From: Trichostrongylus colubriformis
Taxonomy: Eukaryota > Nematoda > Chromadorea > Rhabditida > Trichostrongylidae
DNA length: 64,000 nucleotides
Direction of reading: 5' to 3'
NCBI GenBank assembly: GCA_963978905.1
Contig: OZ022257.1
Coordinates: forward strand, 56,314,873-56,378,872
Shown: piece after piece, positions 1-13,185 of the stretch
Layout: each line of letters starts with the position of its first letter
Position numbering within the stretch: position 1 is the stretch's first letter
The notes under the pieces: model-generated
Seen by the model: only the letters and a program-made list of their open reading frames with translations
The model's database searches: none
Told to the model about the DNA's origin: nothing
Translations under genes and position numbers: made by a program

Positions 1-2163
1 CCTATCAACCAAACAACTTATTCAAGAGGAATCGTTGATTTCTGCACACCTTTTTTCAGAAAGTTCCCACACAGTAAATGTCAAAATTTTATCGTTCGAA
101 TCCTCTACCAGTATTAGGGTGGATTGAGAGGTGGTGAGAAAAGGGTGAGGGGCGGGGAGAGGAGGGGGGGGGGGGAGGAGGATTTTCTCAGCCCTTCAAC
201 GCTACCAACAACTGGGTAGAGCTAAGGGTTCAGTACTACCCGCTGACGATCTGGCAAGAAGATAACCCGTTGTATTGTTTTGGATCATCAGAAACTACGA
301 TATTGGTATCAGATTTATCGTCGGGCATGGAGGGCAGGCCAAACAGTGGACTCTCGCAAAAATCGCACTTGACGTGGGCATTCAAGTGCTTGTAATAGAT
401 GTTCCAGAAGGCTCGATTTCCGCCAATTTTGTGTTTTATTTTTGAGCCACCACAATGTGTTGATTGGATAATCGCCAAGTGAAAACGCGCTCCTGCTGCC
501 ATTGGTATCATCCGAGAGAAAATTGGCCTCGTTCGTGACTTATTAGATTTCTCTCGTCGAATGTCTTCGACTCGCTCAATACCGCTGCGTAAACCAATGG
601 ACTTGAAACCAATTCCCACTTGTTTGTTCATTGGCTGGTCCTGTAAGTAACTGTAACAGAAAATCAAAACGTATAGGATGCTGCAACAATTCTGAGTGTA
701 ATCAGAATTCATGGCGCATTCCAAGGACTGGTTGGAGCGAATTGTTTCTATCTCATATATTTTTATGATTTTCACAAACAATTTATTGAAAAAAATCTCC
801 ACTGAAGGATAAGACACCCATTCGTAAAAAGCAGGATTTGGACATGGGGTTCATAAAATGTTCAGCAATGAATCGGCTATCACTACGCTATTCCTGCTCA
901 CATTTGACGTTCCTTGAGAATTCATCAGTCGTCAGTAATAGAAATAGAACCCGTGAACGTTTTTCTCTGAGCATTTTTATTGGAATGGCTCATCATACTA
1001 TTAGAGGCAGCGCACGTAATGGTGTTTTGCTAACGAATGGAATATTGGATAGAAGTGAGAAAGGAGCGCCTCGGATGTTGACAAATAGGGATGAAATACC
1101 CAATAAGCAGTTGTTACTTTTTATTAATAACTTCAAAATTGTATCAAAATATGCAAAAAGGTGAAATATGTATGTGCCACGGGTACTGTATTAATAGGGG
1201 GGACTGAATGGTAGGTCGGTAACATGTCATTACATGACTGGCGCGTCAGTAATGTACCGTAGATGTTCTACATGTATGATCCTGTGAAGTCATTGTAAAC
1301 GGCTAACGCTTAACAAATTGTCCCCCCACCCCTGTGTCTGCTGTGACGTCTGTCATGGTGTATTGCTTGGCATAAAGCTACGAATATGGCACTCCAAAAG
1401 TAATCGTTGATCTCTTTTGAAATACATAGCACACATAGCACTGGTCTGTGGTTTCCTTTCATGGGCACCCATGTCATGGCTAAAAGTGCGTTCCGTCCAT
1501 ATAAGGTGTTCGATGGACAGCCGGGTCGGGTGTGGATCGAAGTTTATCTAATTTTCGTTTCCGACGCACATCCAACGGTCTGCTATGTATCACATACATA
1601 TCGATTACCCATTAGGGCACACACATCATTTCGACGCCGCACATGCAAACGAAGTCGGGGGGGGGGGGGGGGGGGGAGAATTTGAGAAACAGACGAAGCT
1701 CATGAAAATGCTCGGACTAGCTAGTGGCGCCTTTTTCGGGTAATTTCTGTAGGCTTGTTTTAGGAAATGATGGATAACTCAGAAACAGTGCCAGTAATAA
1801 CTGCGAGATGATGTTTTTAAAAACTTACAAAAAATTAATTTTTTGAAGCGGTCGCTTTTAGTGGCTGGGAAGCATGGAGATGATTGTAAGATCCAATCAT
1901 ACTTTTGGAATTCAATAGAACTGATAGGGACAAGGTTCAGGGCTTCAGAAGTACCCTTTTCAGGAGCCGCATGTGTTCTACCATGGCCGGGTGTATGGAT
2001 CAAAAGTGATCGTGAGTTCAACATCACACAACACTCTCTCGGTCCACTCGGCTCTTGTCGATCAAAAAACAACGATCAATACCTTCTTAGCAGTAACACG
2101 TGAGTGAAATAATCCGTTTATGTACTGTATTTGAGAGAATTTTCAAAACTTCACTAACAGCGT
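1..2163. other. Gene-poor stretch with poly-G tracts
   Basis: I see no gene I can support. The longest open frame (236-817, minus strand, 193 codons) has no recognisable domain and its length is within chance for 64 kb read in six frames. Poly-G runs sit at 164-175 and 1657-1676; the second is followed by a 'gagaatttgagaaa' context resembling the ends of a dispersed repeat found again near 21,990 and 36,540. Confidence 0.5.
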
Positions 2164-4230
2164 TCATTTTAGGGATCGGGGCGATTGCTTTCGATGTTTG
2201 ATTGTGTTTCCCGTGCACGAAAATGTTCTGCAATACAAATCCAGTGAGTAATACCCGTTCTTAAAATGCTTGTGGAAGAAATGTGTACGATGCGGGTCCC
2301 TCGTAGCCTTTTGTCGCTCAATATCTCCAACTGTCGCATTGTGTCGCGCGTTGTCGCGAAGTGACTTTACCGTCCGTGATCTGATATCATTTTCCCTGAT
2401 TAGATACACTCCGATATCACCTGTTGTCTCACAGAATCCCTCTCGCTATTTCTCTATCAGTCGAACCAGCTGCTTATTGCCTACTGTATGTAGCGCGGTA
2501 CTGAAGTCAGTTACTACCGAGCTACTATAATATCTCTAATGACTGGCAGCCAGATTGTCCATTTGAAATGCCGCCCGACAACACTCTGATGTCGCCTGTT
2601 GTCGCTCGCCACCACCTCGCTCTTATCATTCGCGACCAGATGATGCTATTTACTGTCGCCAACTGACGCAGAGTGTTTATCCGTTCTCCGTTTATACCCT
2701 TCTACTACCAATTGGCATCAAGTTCGATCGCTATCCAAATGAGATGCATGGAACTTAAGATTTCCCGGTTTAAGAACGTCTCAACATGAGGTGAAAACTG
2801 GAATTGCATGCACCTGTCGTTCTTCGGTCTAGATGGATTCCTTATGGGATGTCACGGAATCGCCAGAAAATTCATCGCCACCGCCTTCTTTGTGGCGCCT
2901 GTGAGCGGCCCGATCGTTGCAGCATCAATCACCAGCAGCAAGGAGACCGTCATTGCTCGGCGGATGGTCTCTTGGGGATCACGACGATGGCATATCGCGA
3001 AACAACCCACCATTCCGTGAGTGAGATGACCCTATGTGATTGACAACCTTGTCAAAAGTCACATACCCTAAGGAAATGCGGTGAACGTGTAGAAGAATGT
3101 CTGGGCACAGTCAATATTGGTGTGCATTGATAAGAGGGAGTGCCATTTATGGCAATGACCATATGCTAAGATTTGCCATGTGGCCCTAGGATCACGCACA
3201 GTAGCCGAATTTTTAGGGAAACTGATAGTAATGCACATCTTTGATAGGAAACTGATCGTTAACAATTTTTATCTTGCGCATGTTTTAATTCCAGACGAGT
3301 CGGTCCTCTGTGGAATCCTCCGTTCGGTTCAAATCCACCGTACACCCATGGATATGAGGTCCATAAGATTTTCAATTACTACTACAATGAAGGGGGAGGG
3401 CACCCTGGTATGCTTGACATTTGGCACTAATATTGCCTGAACTATGAAGGGACGGGAATTCCTTTCCTCCTTTCCTCTCTACTATGGCCTAGGCAAATTA
3501 TATGCTTGTGTGTGCAGAAACATGCGTCAGCAAAGCTCAAATGTTCAACTTCTACTAGATCTCCTAACCCTCTCCTCCACCCCCCCCCCCCTCTCTTTTG
3601 CCACATCCCCTTCTTTGCTATAACACCCCCTATACTTCTTCAAGGAAGGGGTGGCAGCTCGTGAGATCACTTGGTTGGGTAATCAGCTCTCTCACAAAAG
3701 AACAAAGGGTGAAGTTTTTGGCGGTTTTCAATTACTTCTGCGGAATGCGCCACGCATTCCAGTTCCATTTAGAATCGTAGTGACAGGTGAATGCTGTTTG
3801 GTTTACACAATGACTTGCGTGGACCAGCCCATATACGAGTCGATGCTTTTTTTCTCCCAAACGAAACTGGTACAATTCACTGACCCCTAAGGTCAGTGAA
3901 TTGGTACCAGTTTTTGGTTTGGTAGTCCTGGGCGAGCGTTGATGCATCCCCTTCATAACGGGCAAAAAATGAAAACACTCCATCGGCTTCGATTACCGTA
4001 CTCGAGAACGTCAAGCGGGGTCATCAAGATAATGCAAGCCAACCGATTTAATACTCGAACACTGTCTATTAAGATCATTTGCACTCTGTACGCTGTGACA
4101 ATAGCAATGGTCCACCGCTCTCAGTATATCGCGCGCGCATGTGTGCTATCTCCATTAGTCCGTGGGCCACCCCATGGGAACTGCCCACGTCGACACTACG
4201 CCGTAAAAACGCCACTCATTTCGTAGATTT
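2164..4230. other. Unassigned stretch with two exon-like open frames
   Basis: Two frames look more protein-like than their surroundings but cannot be assigned. One (minus, about 2,255-2,409) is rich in Arg, Asp and His and runs to a GTATTA-type donor. The other (plus, about 2,808-3,019) would encode a small hydrophobic, Gly/Ala-rich stretch and is followed by a good donor, GTGAGT, at about 3,018. I see no partner exons, so neither is called as a gene. A poly-C run lies at 3580-3591. Confidence 0.3.
3730..3960 (+). repeat. Dispersed repeat, copy 1, with internal palindrome
   Basis: This stretch matches 15,085-15,295 at moderate identity (shared words include 'ctgcgg' plus 'atgcgccacgca', 'ggaccagcc' and 'gggcg' plus 'gcgttgatg'). 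Around 3,867-3,912 it carries a short perfect-looking hairpin whose arms read ACTGGTAC and GTACCAGT, separated by a second pair GTCAGTGAATT/AATTCACTGAC. It is probably a non-autonomous element; the ends are not defined. Confidence 0.5.
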
Positions 4231-5719
4231 CGAAATTTGTTGGTAAACAATCGAGCGTTGATCACGCTCAAAATCATAGTATCTATTTGATGCTGATGAG
4301 ATGAGAAACAGCTAAAAGAATGGAAATCGCTTGCTTTATGATTGGGTGAAACCCTAGCATATTAAGGCTAGAGCGGCCGAACATAGTCTTCTGAGGATTA
4401 TTTTCTTTTGTTAGTTTGTGTGCCCATTAGAAACACTAGTTATACATCTATAGGTTTGTACAAAGCGTTTTATGGGTCACATGTGCAGCCAAATACTTCT
4501 GCAATTTTTGTTTGAAAAGAATGTGTGGCGCGTCCCGACAAAATCGATGACTACCAGTAACCCGCTGAGTTTACTCGAGGGGTAATTCGAGATCATCAAT
4601 TATGATAAGATCATCAAATATGAGGATCCACGTGCTTTATAGCGCTATCATGAAGAAAAACGGAATGCAACGGTCAAAAATCCGAGGAATAAGACCCCTC
4701 TTCCGCATTACTTTTTCTATGTTAATGCAGTAGAAGGAGGCGGTGAAAAGAGCATCTATAGTTAATCTTATCAATTATAGCCCAATGCATCTTCGACTCA
4801 AGTATGACACTGGATCGATGCCGTCATCACTTCAGCGGCGACATTACGATGCACACACTTTTCAGAAGTTGGTTTTGCTACCTTTTCTTATTTTTCCCAT
4901 GCGAAGCTCAATATCACTCATTCTCCCCTTTCTCGTAAGTTGTATGCTACATAAGATGGCACAGCAGCTTTGAGGAGCTACTTTCCACAGTAAGAGGACA
5001 TAACGGTACAAAACCTCCCACATCCAACTCCTCAGTTTGAGGCAGTTATAAGTAAGGGCAGCAGTGCCCGCGAAAACAATAGTGTTGACTTAAATTGTCC
5101 TTTAATCTGCAACTACACCTGTTAAACTGGAAACAAACCTTGTGCACATGATTCAGAAACCTGGACACCTTGTGCCCATGGCCTTTAACTGGACCCCATT
5201 TCTCAGCATGTGAGTCAGAAGAAATGCTTCAAAAAACGGTGAGGTAAAAGCTGCACGAAAACCCCAGTACACTTTGACAATAGCAAAAATTCCTATTCAA
5301 CTACTCTATTGGACTCTATAAAAGCAACCAAATGAATAAATAAATAAGTAAATAAATAAATAAATATGTAATGATCCTGTAGAAAGAGGACAAGAATGAT
5401 TCAAGCATGAGCTGGGAAATTCCCAAGGGAAATTGTACAGTCCATTTCAATTACGGCTGGCAGGGCGAGGCCTACGGACTTAAATCGGTCTCTCTCACCC
5501 CGCCACACACTCTCACCCAACTCTGTGGGCCACGCCCCGTCAGCCTACGGGAACTGGACTGTATGGTGTATTGGGAAAGAGGGTCGCAATTTTTGAAAAG
5601 ATTCCTTTTCTGGTGTATAGGCCGATGAGATAATCTCTAAAAAGCTTATCAGTCGATGATCAGTGCTTTGTATTGGCTAGTAACGCGCGATTATCGATTG
5701 ACTGCCTTCAGCCCTTTTA
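4231..5719. other. Intergenic stretch with TAAA microsatellite
   Basis: No coding feature is supportable. A (TAAA)n microsatellite lies at about 5,334-5,366. The words 'ggtcaaaaa' and 'aataagacccct' near 4,672 recur near 28,823 and 54,680, showing another old dispersed repeat. Confidence 0.4.
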
Positions 5720-5917
5720 TGCCGCGGTCATACTTTGCGCACACTTCATTTGGCGCCGATGTGTGCGTCAAATGACGCCGGTATCGAATTCGAATCTTGG
5801 CATAGTGCCATACTAGTCATATTCGAATTTGACTGGCTGGGTCGTGCGTATTGCAAACGGAGCGCGTTACCAGATCGACGCCGACACCAGCGTCGGTGCA
5901 CAAAGTATGATTGCGGG
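5720..5917. mobile_element. Harbinger-like MITE, 'GTTCATACTTTG' family
   Basis: About 200 bp with inverted ends: the left reads GCCGCGGTCATACTTTGCGC and the right, on the other strand, reads CCCGCAATCATACTTTGTGC. The same terminal motif (GGCCGCGTTCATACTTTG) bounds the copies at 16,788, 18,868, 20,895 and 41,751, some of which have TAA target duplications typical of PIF/Harbinger elements. It has no coding capacity. This copy is degenerate and its exact ends are uncertain. Confidence 0.7.
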
Positions 5918-6959
5918 TTAGGTAGATCCAGTAAGATCAGTTTTGAAAAGGGCAATCTTATAATAAAAAATTCAATTTAGCGCCACGTTTAATCATGGTT
6001 TCTCTATTTCAACGCTTGATATGACTGTGACATGCTACAATGTGATAGTCTAGTTTACACAAGCCATTGTCACGGAACCTTCAGGCGCTCTATTCACCAT
6101 AAAACGCCATTTCAATCAAAATGTATGATTTGAAGTTTTTAAGGCTCGGGAAAAGGTCGATTGACGTTTGATCAGCGACTATCATGCTTTTTTTCTCAAC
6201 CAGAACAGTTCCCATTGAACGGGAGCATCGATGGCCATGACAGCGGCGATTGATGTCGTTCGAATGGTTTTGTGGACCTTTTGAATGAGCAGGAAAATAC
6301 CGTTAATGGAGTCGAAGATGACGGGTAAAAAGCGTCGCGGCGCCTCAATTTTCTCTCCACGACGATGATCCCCATTAAACGGTGCTCGTGCGCCGCGTCT
6401 GAAATGTGAAACCGTTCCCAGTTCACATGCTTAAGTAGTTCGCGATGCCCACAGCTGCTCCATCATTCAATGATGCGATGTTGTTCGGATTAAAAGCAAA
6501 CCGGAGGGATTAGAGCCTTCCAGACTGCCCTAAAACGGATATCAATGGATAATTTTTTTATTCTGATACAATCAAACATGTATTTTTATATTTTTAGATG
6601 TAAACTGAGATTGGAAAAAAGATAATCCTATTTGGCGGCGTAAGACTCCCCACCGTGTGGGTATCATGGATAGTAGAGGTTTAGAAGGACACACCACTTA
6701 GGATTTGATGTGTAATAGAACAAGATGTGTGTAATAGTAACAATTACAATTCACTAGACGCCCAAATATTATGATCAGGGGAGAGTTGTTCTGAACCTCC
6801 TATAATCTTGCAGCTTTATGAAGCTACATGCGAATATTTCTTTGAATTGAGCTTATTTGCTTTTTCTAAACCTTTAAACCATCCCTCGTGCATCTTTGAG
6901 CTCGTCACAGGTATCATAGTGACACAGAGTATGTTAAAGGCGGCACACTTCGCGATAAT

Positions 6960-7245
6960 CAGATGAGTCAATTTACCTTCCTGGAACAGTACATCCTTTG
7001 GTGATTAGTCAGGCTGCACTTTCGCGTCGCCACGGTGCGCTATCACGGCCCTACACCTGCTCGACCCCATTCCGACACCACCCATTTGCTCAATTGACTA
7101 ATAAGGAAGCTCAAGTGGGTGGCGTCGAAGTGGGTTTGAGCAGGTGTAGGGCCGTGATAGCGTACCAGGGCAGCGCGTAAAAGGTGCAGCCTGACTAGTT
7201 ACCCAAGGAACTGTTTCAAGAAGGTAGGTCGACCCATCTGGTTGA
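6960..7245. mobile_element. Hairpin MITE, family B, copy 1
   Basis: About 285 bp that folds on itself: the left arm (about 6,960-7,090) and the right arm (about 7,100-7,245) are imperfect inverted copies sharing CCTACACCTGCTC and TTGCTCAATTGAC-type words. A second, more diverged copy lies at 11,636-11,925. I did not find a clear target-site duplication, so the superfamily is unassigned. Confidence 0.65.
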
Positions 7246-9461
7246 CGAGAAATATGCCTTTGATCATTCAAGTGATTGTCGTGTGGCCTTCTTGCCGCTA
7301 TACGCCTCCACCCCCCCCCCCCCCGAACTACGTATGGAAGGATTTCCAGTCCGAGAAGTGGGACTGTATTAGTTGGGACAGGATTTCGTACTGCGACGTG
7401 TGGTATGCAACACGATAAGTGCGAGGAAGAGGTGCCATATGTATTGGTTGAGTCCTAAGGCGATGGCTGTGTCCTGCGCCTTAGTTTAGGCTTCATCGCT
7501 GCAGGACCCAACTACATACAGCGTCTCTAGATAGCACAAGTGGCATAACACGTCTAATGTGCCGTAGGTGGAAGCTGCATACATGGCGCACCCCGTGTGG
7601 ATCTGCTCCTGCAGCGGTTCCTTGCCCTATAAGCATTGTTACATCACTACAGTGGAGAGTTTCGATATTATAAAGCTAAGGGGGTGGCAGAATTGACATC
7701 TTTGATTTAGTAAGCCATTTCGGCTCTTGACATGTTGTCATTAGACCTGTGATATATACGGCAGATAACTGGTTTGACATGGCGCCCGTCTGTCACATTC
7801 TGCCATCTGAATGGGCAATGCATCGTTTTCGCTCAAGAGCAGCTGCATTGCATCGTAAGCGATTTCCTGTCCTTGTCTTCAGTAAAAGGTCGGTATTGAG
7901 TGGTTTCGGGGTCCAGATTTACCATCTGGGAAAGCCAAACCATGGATCTAAAAACCTCTTTGTTCTAAATAGCGCTAATCCTTTGCTCAAGACTCGAAAT
8001 CTCGAAGTCAGCGCCGCTGTTAATGCGGAATTCTCAAGCCACAACCCAGCTGAATCTTCAACATTAGCCGTGTAGAAAGGACAAGCAAAGCTTTTTTTGA
8101 GGGTTTCCGTCCATTGGGAATGGGATGAGGCGGAAAGCTGTGAAAGTGACTAAAGAACAAAGCCGCTCAATAAAAGGTTTCATGAGGCTTTGTGTTGCCC
8201 AGCAAGCCGAAATGCGATTTTCTGGCCATAATCAGGCGGAGTCACATTGACTGCATGCTGGCTTCTTTGTAGGGACAGGTTATGTCTGGGGAATGTCAAC
8301 CATCAAAATGGTACCCAGACGATCTCTTTAATTCAGTGGATTAATGGTATTGATATGATATTCGATTACTATAATATCAGATATTGATAACATAAATAAG
8401 GGATAAATACTATTTTTGTAAAACAATGCACAAGGCATAAGAAAAACATGTAGAATTTCTCATTCCAAGGAAAAGCTTCCATGGAAAGAAGACGAAAGTG
8501 ATTGTTACATTGCTCCCCCCCCCCCACTCCCTGAATAGAAAACGCAAGCGATTAGGAAGTAATTTCATCGTTTTGTGCCAAAATGTAGAGGAATCAATAG
8601 GATTACTCACTTCAGTGACCTGTGCTCGTTGTTCCTAGCAGGTTGCTCCGTAAGCTCCGGACCACCTTGACCAAATTTGGCTTTCTATTTTTCCTTATTT
8701 CACCACTATATTCATCCAACGCATATGGATGACATCTATCGACAACATATGTCTGTACTGCCAGCGCATCGAGGTCTGTTCGATTATCCTTCTGCTGTGG
8801 AACTTCAGACATTTTGGGTAGAAGAAAAATTACGCGTTAATTTTTGAGTTCACCATGGCTAGCTTTTCGTTTTTTTGCATTAAGTGACCTGGAAACCAGA
8901 CAAGACGGTGTTCAGGTATTAGAGGTTAGTACTATACGAATAAGAAAGAAATGCCGGAAGAGAAGTCTCTGATTTTTTAAATGAATTATCTCCGGAGCAG
9001 GGGTTAGGCCTTAGCGCTCGCGAGAGAAATTTTCCCGCTTTTCTTCCTGCTAAATAGCGACGGGAGCTCATTAGGGTTCCGATGATACAGTGGCAGTACC
9101 AAAAGGTAGAACATAACGGGTACAACTCTCCTGAAGTTTCATCAACAGGTCGAATGCACCAATTTTTGATGTCTCGGACTTTGACTGTCAGAATTTACGG
9201 CTCGTTTGGATAAAGCCTCTATCGTCTGCGGACTGATGTCAGCATGCATGCAGCCTCTATTCTTGATCGCTGGTGATCATGTTGGATGGCCACGCAAAGG
9301 TGCTCATGATAAGGCCAGAGAAATATTGAGGAGTAAGGTCGTCTGTTTGATCGTTGCGTGCTCAGTACATATGGGAAACGAATTCCATGTTTTTAAATTT
9401 TTTCGGCTCCATAAACAAGTCATAAAATGAGCATTATGTAGCACCGGAGATGCCATGCCAT
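7246..9461. other. No recognisable gene
   Basis: Poly-C runs lie at 7311-7324 and 8515-8525. Open frames at 7,749-8,075 (plus) and 8,612-8,812 (minus) have no recognisable domain. The second has a mildly protein-like composition and a potential donor close to its end, but no neighbouring exon supports it. Confidence 0.35.
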
Positions 9462-9720
9462 AGGACGGCTGGGTGGGGTCCACGAGGTCGAATTTCCGCG
9501 CGGCCGCGCGCGATGAGCGGCACAGCGGGTGCGAGTGCCAGTGGCAGGGCATGGCAGACTTCAAGCGAGACAGTGTGGTATGGTTGGAAAGCGCAGACGT
9601 GACGCAGTCACGCTCAGCCGGCCGATCAAGGGCAATCGATACGGCGAGTCGTACGGGGGCGCCGCGAGTGAAACGCCGCGAAGCGGAAATTCGACCTCGT
9701 GGACCCCACCCAGGACGGCT
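9462..9720. mobile_element. Mutator-like MITE with 9-bp target duplication
   Basis: The element occupies 9471-9711 (241 bp). Its terminal inverted repeats are at least 28 bp, beginning GGGTGGGGTCCACGAGG on both strands, and it is flanked by a perfect 9-bp direct repeat AGGACGGCT (9462-9470 and 9712-9720). A 9-bp target duplication fits Mutator-like elements. The interior is GC-rich and has no coding capacity. The near-perfect ends suggest recent insertion. Confidence 0.85.
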
Positions 9721-11635
9721 GAACTATCTCGTATGCTTTCCATGAATTAAGCGTAGGACACCGGTATTGAAGCCATGGAGATTTAAATTTTCATGACATT
9801 TGAAAGAAAGAAAAAGCATTTTTGAATGGGTTGTGCCACCTATACACTATCAGTGGAGAGGCGGTACTCTGATATACTTTATGGTCGATTCTGCTCACAG
9901 CTTGGCCGGTGAAAAATTCCTAACACTGCTCTTGGAAATTAGGGTTGGAAGTGTTACTGGCAAAATTGGTGCCATACCCCAGACAAGCAGCGACCAAATG
10001 AGCAGATTACTCACAATCGGAGTGGCAATGATAGCCACCTTACAACCAGCCAGGAAGATAATCTTCGAGATTTCTCCAAAAATTTTTACAGCAAAAAACA
10101 TAAAGTGGTCCGGAACTCATGGTTCGAAATAAACCGCTACGCAACCGCTCGCGTCAGTGCTATGAGTGTTGCACATAATTCGCACCACCGACAAATTTTG
10201 CAAATGAAATCAATAGAAAAATCAGAATTTTTCTAGTAAATGCATGAGCCGCGTGGGCGATTGCTCGGAGGTCTCTCAAATTTTTTTTTTCGAAAGAAAA
10301 TTCTGACTGTATAGAGGGTTGCAACCAATTTCTAAGTCGTTTGTTGATTTTGATTTGATAAACTTTCAGAAGAATCCACCGCAGTACAATGCCCCATTGA
10401 AGCTCCACTAAACTTCACTTATCATACCAGTGCGGGTACATGCAGCAGTCGAATATCATCTATCACCAGGTAATCGATACCAATGCCTTCATTATCACAA
10501 ATCGATATCCATTCTGTAGATGTGCTGACTGGACGCGGTTATCATTTCGTTATCAGGCATGCCCAGAGAATCCCACCAAGGAGGCTTCAGGTATGTGTGC
10601 ATCTCGTTTGGATCGCCGCCACATTTTCAAGGGTTATTGAGTCCTTAAACGTTGCACTTTTCGGCAGAATCTGATCAGCTGAGCGCAAGGCGCCTTGAGA
10701 ACTGTCCCCTCCAGCATGGGAGTGTTTCTCGCAAAATTATCATTTATTTTAAATTTATTTTAGATTATCTTATAATGCGTAATTGTTGCAATTTAAGGCT
10801 CGTTTTCCGTTGCGAAAGATATAAACAGCCAGGCAGCCGAAGATAGTGAGACGTGAACCCTACAAACCTTAGAAACTTCAGGAAGTGTGGCATAAGAATA
10901 TTGCAAATCATCCCAGCAAGGGGGGGGGACATGTTGCATTGTTTAGGGAAGGCCACGCGAGTGACGTGGATAACTCGTTAAGAGTCCGTACCGTAACATA
11001 CCCTATACATGACTGACATGTCAAACCCACCCAGCCTAAGTGAGGCCTATCTGAGGCTGCCTTTCGTGTTTTGGGGCAATGCTAGCATACTGTAGCGTAC
11101 TGTAGTCTTGAGGAGCTATTCTTGGCTTCTCAATCGTATCAAGACGCTCGCTGTAATTTTTTTGAAAAATCCATCGCATCGCTTGGCCTTGAAGTGTCTC
11201 CAAGCGAGTGGGCCAAACGAGTGGGCTCTGAAGGCCTTCCGCGGATCACCTTGAGCATCGAACTCGCAATTTCTGTATTTTTCTCTGATTAGCTGCTTTT
11301 TTCGCGTATTTAATAATTCTCTTATTCATTTACCTCTTGCACTATATGCGGCAACGTAAAGAATCTATTCGGCTGTAATAACACATTTGATTTCACGCTT
11401 CGGATTCGGCTTGTCCATTGAAGTGTACGAATGCGTGCGTGTATTCCGTGTCTAGAAAAGAGCATTTATCATTATTAGTGTGGTGAAGGCTAATTAGTAG
11501 GCCGATGAGCTCGAGCTGAAGTGATTTGTAACCACGGACCAGCCCAATGGCTGTCAATAGTATCTAGGGGAGGGAAGGAATATTCTGGTGGTTAGCGATC
11601 TGAAAAATCTACGAAAAATCGAAGTCAAAGGCACA
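9721..11635. other. No recognisable gene
   Basis: A minus-strand frame at 9,895-10,101 is hydrophobic and could mimic a membrane exon, but it lacks supporting exons. A poly-G run is at 10,920-10,928. Nothing else is supportable here. Confidence 0.35.
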
Positions 11636-11925
11636 CTCAGCGATAACAGGATGGGTGGATTTACCTTCTTGGGGGCTATAGTTCCCTGGGAGCTGCCCCC
11701 ATGGTGAGCCATTACGTCACCTTTTCGAATCCACTCTGATGCCATTTTTTTTGCTCAATTGACCACTAAAGGAGCTCAAATGAGTGGCGTCGGATCGGGT
11801 TCAAGCAGGTGTAGTGTCGTAAAGCGTACGCGTGGCTACGCGAAAATGTGCAGCCTGGATAGTTACCCAGGGAGCAACCCCCTCCCCCAGGCGGTAGGTC
11901 GACTAGTCTGGTTATCAAGTGTGAT
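11636..11925. mobile_element. Hairpin MITE, family B, copy 2
   Basis: This is a diverged copy of the 6,960-7,245 hairpin. The left end starts near 'cgataacaggatgggt'; the right end reads, on the other strand, 'gataaccagactagtcgacc'. The middle shares GCTCAATTGACC and TCAAGCAGGTGTAG with copy 1. It is non-coding. Confidence 0.55.
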
Positions 11926-13185
11926 TTTGAGCCTGGAAGAGAGGAACACATGGTGCTTTCCTACATGAAAGGGCCTAGAAGAAATATACTCTTGGGTGTG
12001 CACATGTTGACCCATTGAGATCGCTCAGAGGGCAGATGTGTAAATTTACCGTATTTTTTTGGGACCTTACGCTCACCCCCCCCCCCCTTACGATATAGCA
12101 CCCTCAATCCGGAGATCACGTTCCTTATCTTAATCTGCTAGAATTAAAAAGTATTAGAATTGAGGCTATCAATCCCTACCCATCGATAGTTGAGCATGCA
12201 ATTGTGGTTTTCACCAAATTGCTGTATTCACTAATTTTTATTTATTTGAATACTCTCCTGTTTATATTACGACTGTGTTTCTCTCACTCAGTTTGTGCCA
12301 AAGTGGCGTTTATCGTTGGTCATGATCTAATTGAGTGACATATAATGGGGCTCAAGGGGCTTTATTTGACTATACATAGCATATGCGAGGCTCAGCGACA
12401 TTGTGATACTCACAGACAAGATTTGTGACATATTTGAGATCATCTCTGAGATAGGTGACCGATTATGGCAGCAGTATCATCCTAGTTCGCTGAATAATTT
12501 ATTGAGGGAGTGAGTACCAAAAATAAAAACTAAAAATTTAGGATTTCAGCATTAATTAGCATTTTCAGAATGCGTTTTGCTAGTGGAAATCCATTCAAAA
12601 TTCACAAAACAAAATTTTTTCTTACAAATTTAACGACGCCGATCGTAGCTCAGCTTGAGATATCCCTGATCTTATAAATACAAGAATGATAACTTTTTCC
12701 ATTGAATATTTGTCAAATTGAGTCATACGACCCATTCCATATGGCATGTCCGAGAGAGCTCCCACTCTGCCTTCACATCACTACTTAGTGAGCTGTAGTG
12801 AGCGTTCCATCTTCGAATATGATTGCTCATCGGCTGTAGTTGGTGGATGTGCGAGTGGCCAGAGCAGACAGCGCATGACGAGTTAGATAGCTGCCGTTCT
12901 TCTCACTCGAACCGAATTAGGTCAGCCTCATGCTCATCCACTCAATTTGCACCCTCGACCCCCGTCTATAGCACGATAAAGCCGACAGCCCAAATAACAT
13001 GCAGAGGGAACGGCTGCGAGATATTCGGTGAATCATTGCCTACGGAACAGATGAATGTTGAACTTCGAACTGCATAATGCGCCATAGATCTTCGCTATAT
13101 TGAATATTTAAAAGAACATTTTTTATTGAATGAAATTATCCGAGCCGAATGGGCTCTTGTCTAGATTACGCTCAGCTCTACTAGC
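11926..13185. other. No recognisable gene
   Basis: AT-rich, with a poly-C run at 12,076-12,087. An open frame at 12,823-13,077 (plus) is Cys/Ser-rich but has no recognisable domain or splice context. Nothing else is supportable. Confidence 0.35.

Noticed and set aside
236..817. 193-codon minus-strand open frame
   Set aside because: No recognisable domain, no splice or neighbour support, and a length expected about once by chance in 64 kb over six frames.
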